A stretch of 5,193 bases of DNA from NCBI GenBank assembly GCA_021788565.1, contig JAJYKO010000503.1:1-5193 (forward strand), written 5' to 3'. Numbering within the stretch: the stretch's first letter is position 1; each line of letters opens with the position of its first letter. The stretch comes from Chloroflexota bacterium. GTDB taxonomy: Bacteria > Chloroflexota > UBA6077. The notes under the pieces were generated by a model. That model made no database searches. It was not told the DNA's origin and saw nothing but the letters and a program-made list of their open reading frames with translations. Below, piece by piece: positions 5,087 to 5,193 of this stretch. The position numbers were made by a program, and so were the translations under genes.

Positions 5087-5193
5087 TCAGGAGCGGCAAA
5101 GCTGTGTTAGAGCGCCGGTCCCTGAGGTGCGGTGGTTGCCCCGATCGTCCTCCGAGATACGCCCGTCCTTCAGGCGCACCGTCCTGTCGACGA
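5087..5193 (-). CDS. C-terminal end of an ABC transporter ATPase, MacB/LolD type (partial)
   Basis: On the minus strand a frame enters from the right edge and ends at TGA (5089-5087). It encodes 34 residues beginning VDRTVRLKDGRISEDD. The pattern 'aDr.v.LkDGri' is the standard end of the nucleotide-binding subunit of MacB/LolD-type exporters, the strand and helix after the H-loop. Most of the gene, including Walker A, signature and Walker B motifs, lies outside the window. The final 18 or so residues (after SEDD) are a variable polar tail. It converges with the hydrolase gene, leaving 25 bases between the stops; no clear terminator is present there. The assignment rests on one short conserved stretch, so a different ABC subfamily is possible. 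Confidence 0.68.
   Translation of the reverse strand, partial: VDRTVRLKDGRISEDDRGNHRTSGTGALTQLCRS

Noticed and set aside
5062..5093. Possible terminator between the convergent hydrolase and ABC genes
   Set aside because: Only a bulged CTCC-TG/CAGGAG pairing with no T-run on either strand; too weak to call.

Overview
This is a GC-rich bacterial chromosomal window with four complete protein genes and one partial gene at each edge. No RNA gene, insertion sequence, CRISPR array or phage gene is visible. The sequence does not fix the host. High GC, a long-form AlaX, a PIN toxin with an excisionase-type antitoxin, and an APC permease next to a class-I amidotransferase-like hydrolase would suit Chloroflexota, Actinomycetota or a GC-rich Bacillota lineage; this is only a guess.

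Layout. (1) 3-1061 (+): most of a stand-alone alanyl-tRNA editing protein, missing its N-terminus at the left edge. (2) 1072-1140: a long 15-bp inverted repeat between convergent genes. (3) 1187-1960 (-): a two-gene toxin-antitoxin operon, antitoxin first (HTH_17/MerR-like fold), then a VapC-like PIN ribonuclease. A credible promoter and operator lie at 1983-2020. (4) About 2022-2619: some 600 bases without a convincing gene, holding several hairpins and an AT-richer patch. (5) 2631-4133 (+): a 500-residue APC-superfamily amino acid/polyamine permease, closed by a strong hairpin terminator at 4171-4220. (6) 4324-5061 (+): a peptidase C26 (gamma-glutamyl-GABA hydrolase/PuuD-like) enzyme with its own extended -10 promoter inside a palindrome. 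(7) 5087-5193 (-): the C-terminal 34 residues of an ABC transporter ATPase of the MacB/LolD type, running off the right edge.

How they fit together. The permease and the C26 hydrolase are the only functionally linked pair beyond the toxin-antitoxin operon. Together they recall uptake and degradation of gamma-glutamylated amines (PuuP/PuuD logic), but they are separate transcription units and no other Puu enzyme is in view. The toxin-antitoxin operon and the non-coding stretch beside it look like an accessory insertion between ordinary metabolic genes. I found no clear undescribed system. The most checkable leads are the antitoxin operator, the regulated promoter of the hydrolase, the hairpins ahead of the permease and the isolated long inverted repeat.
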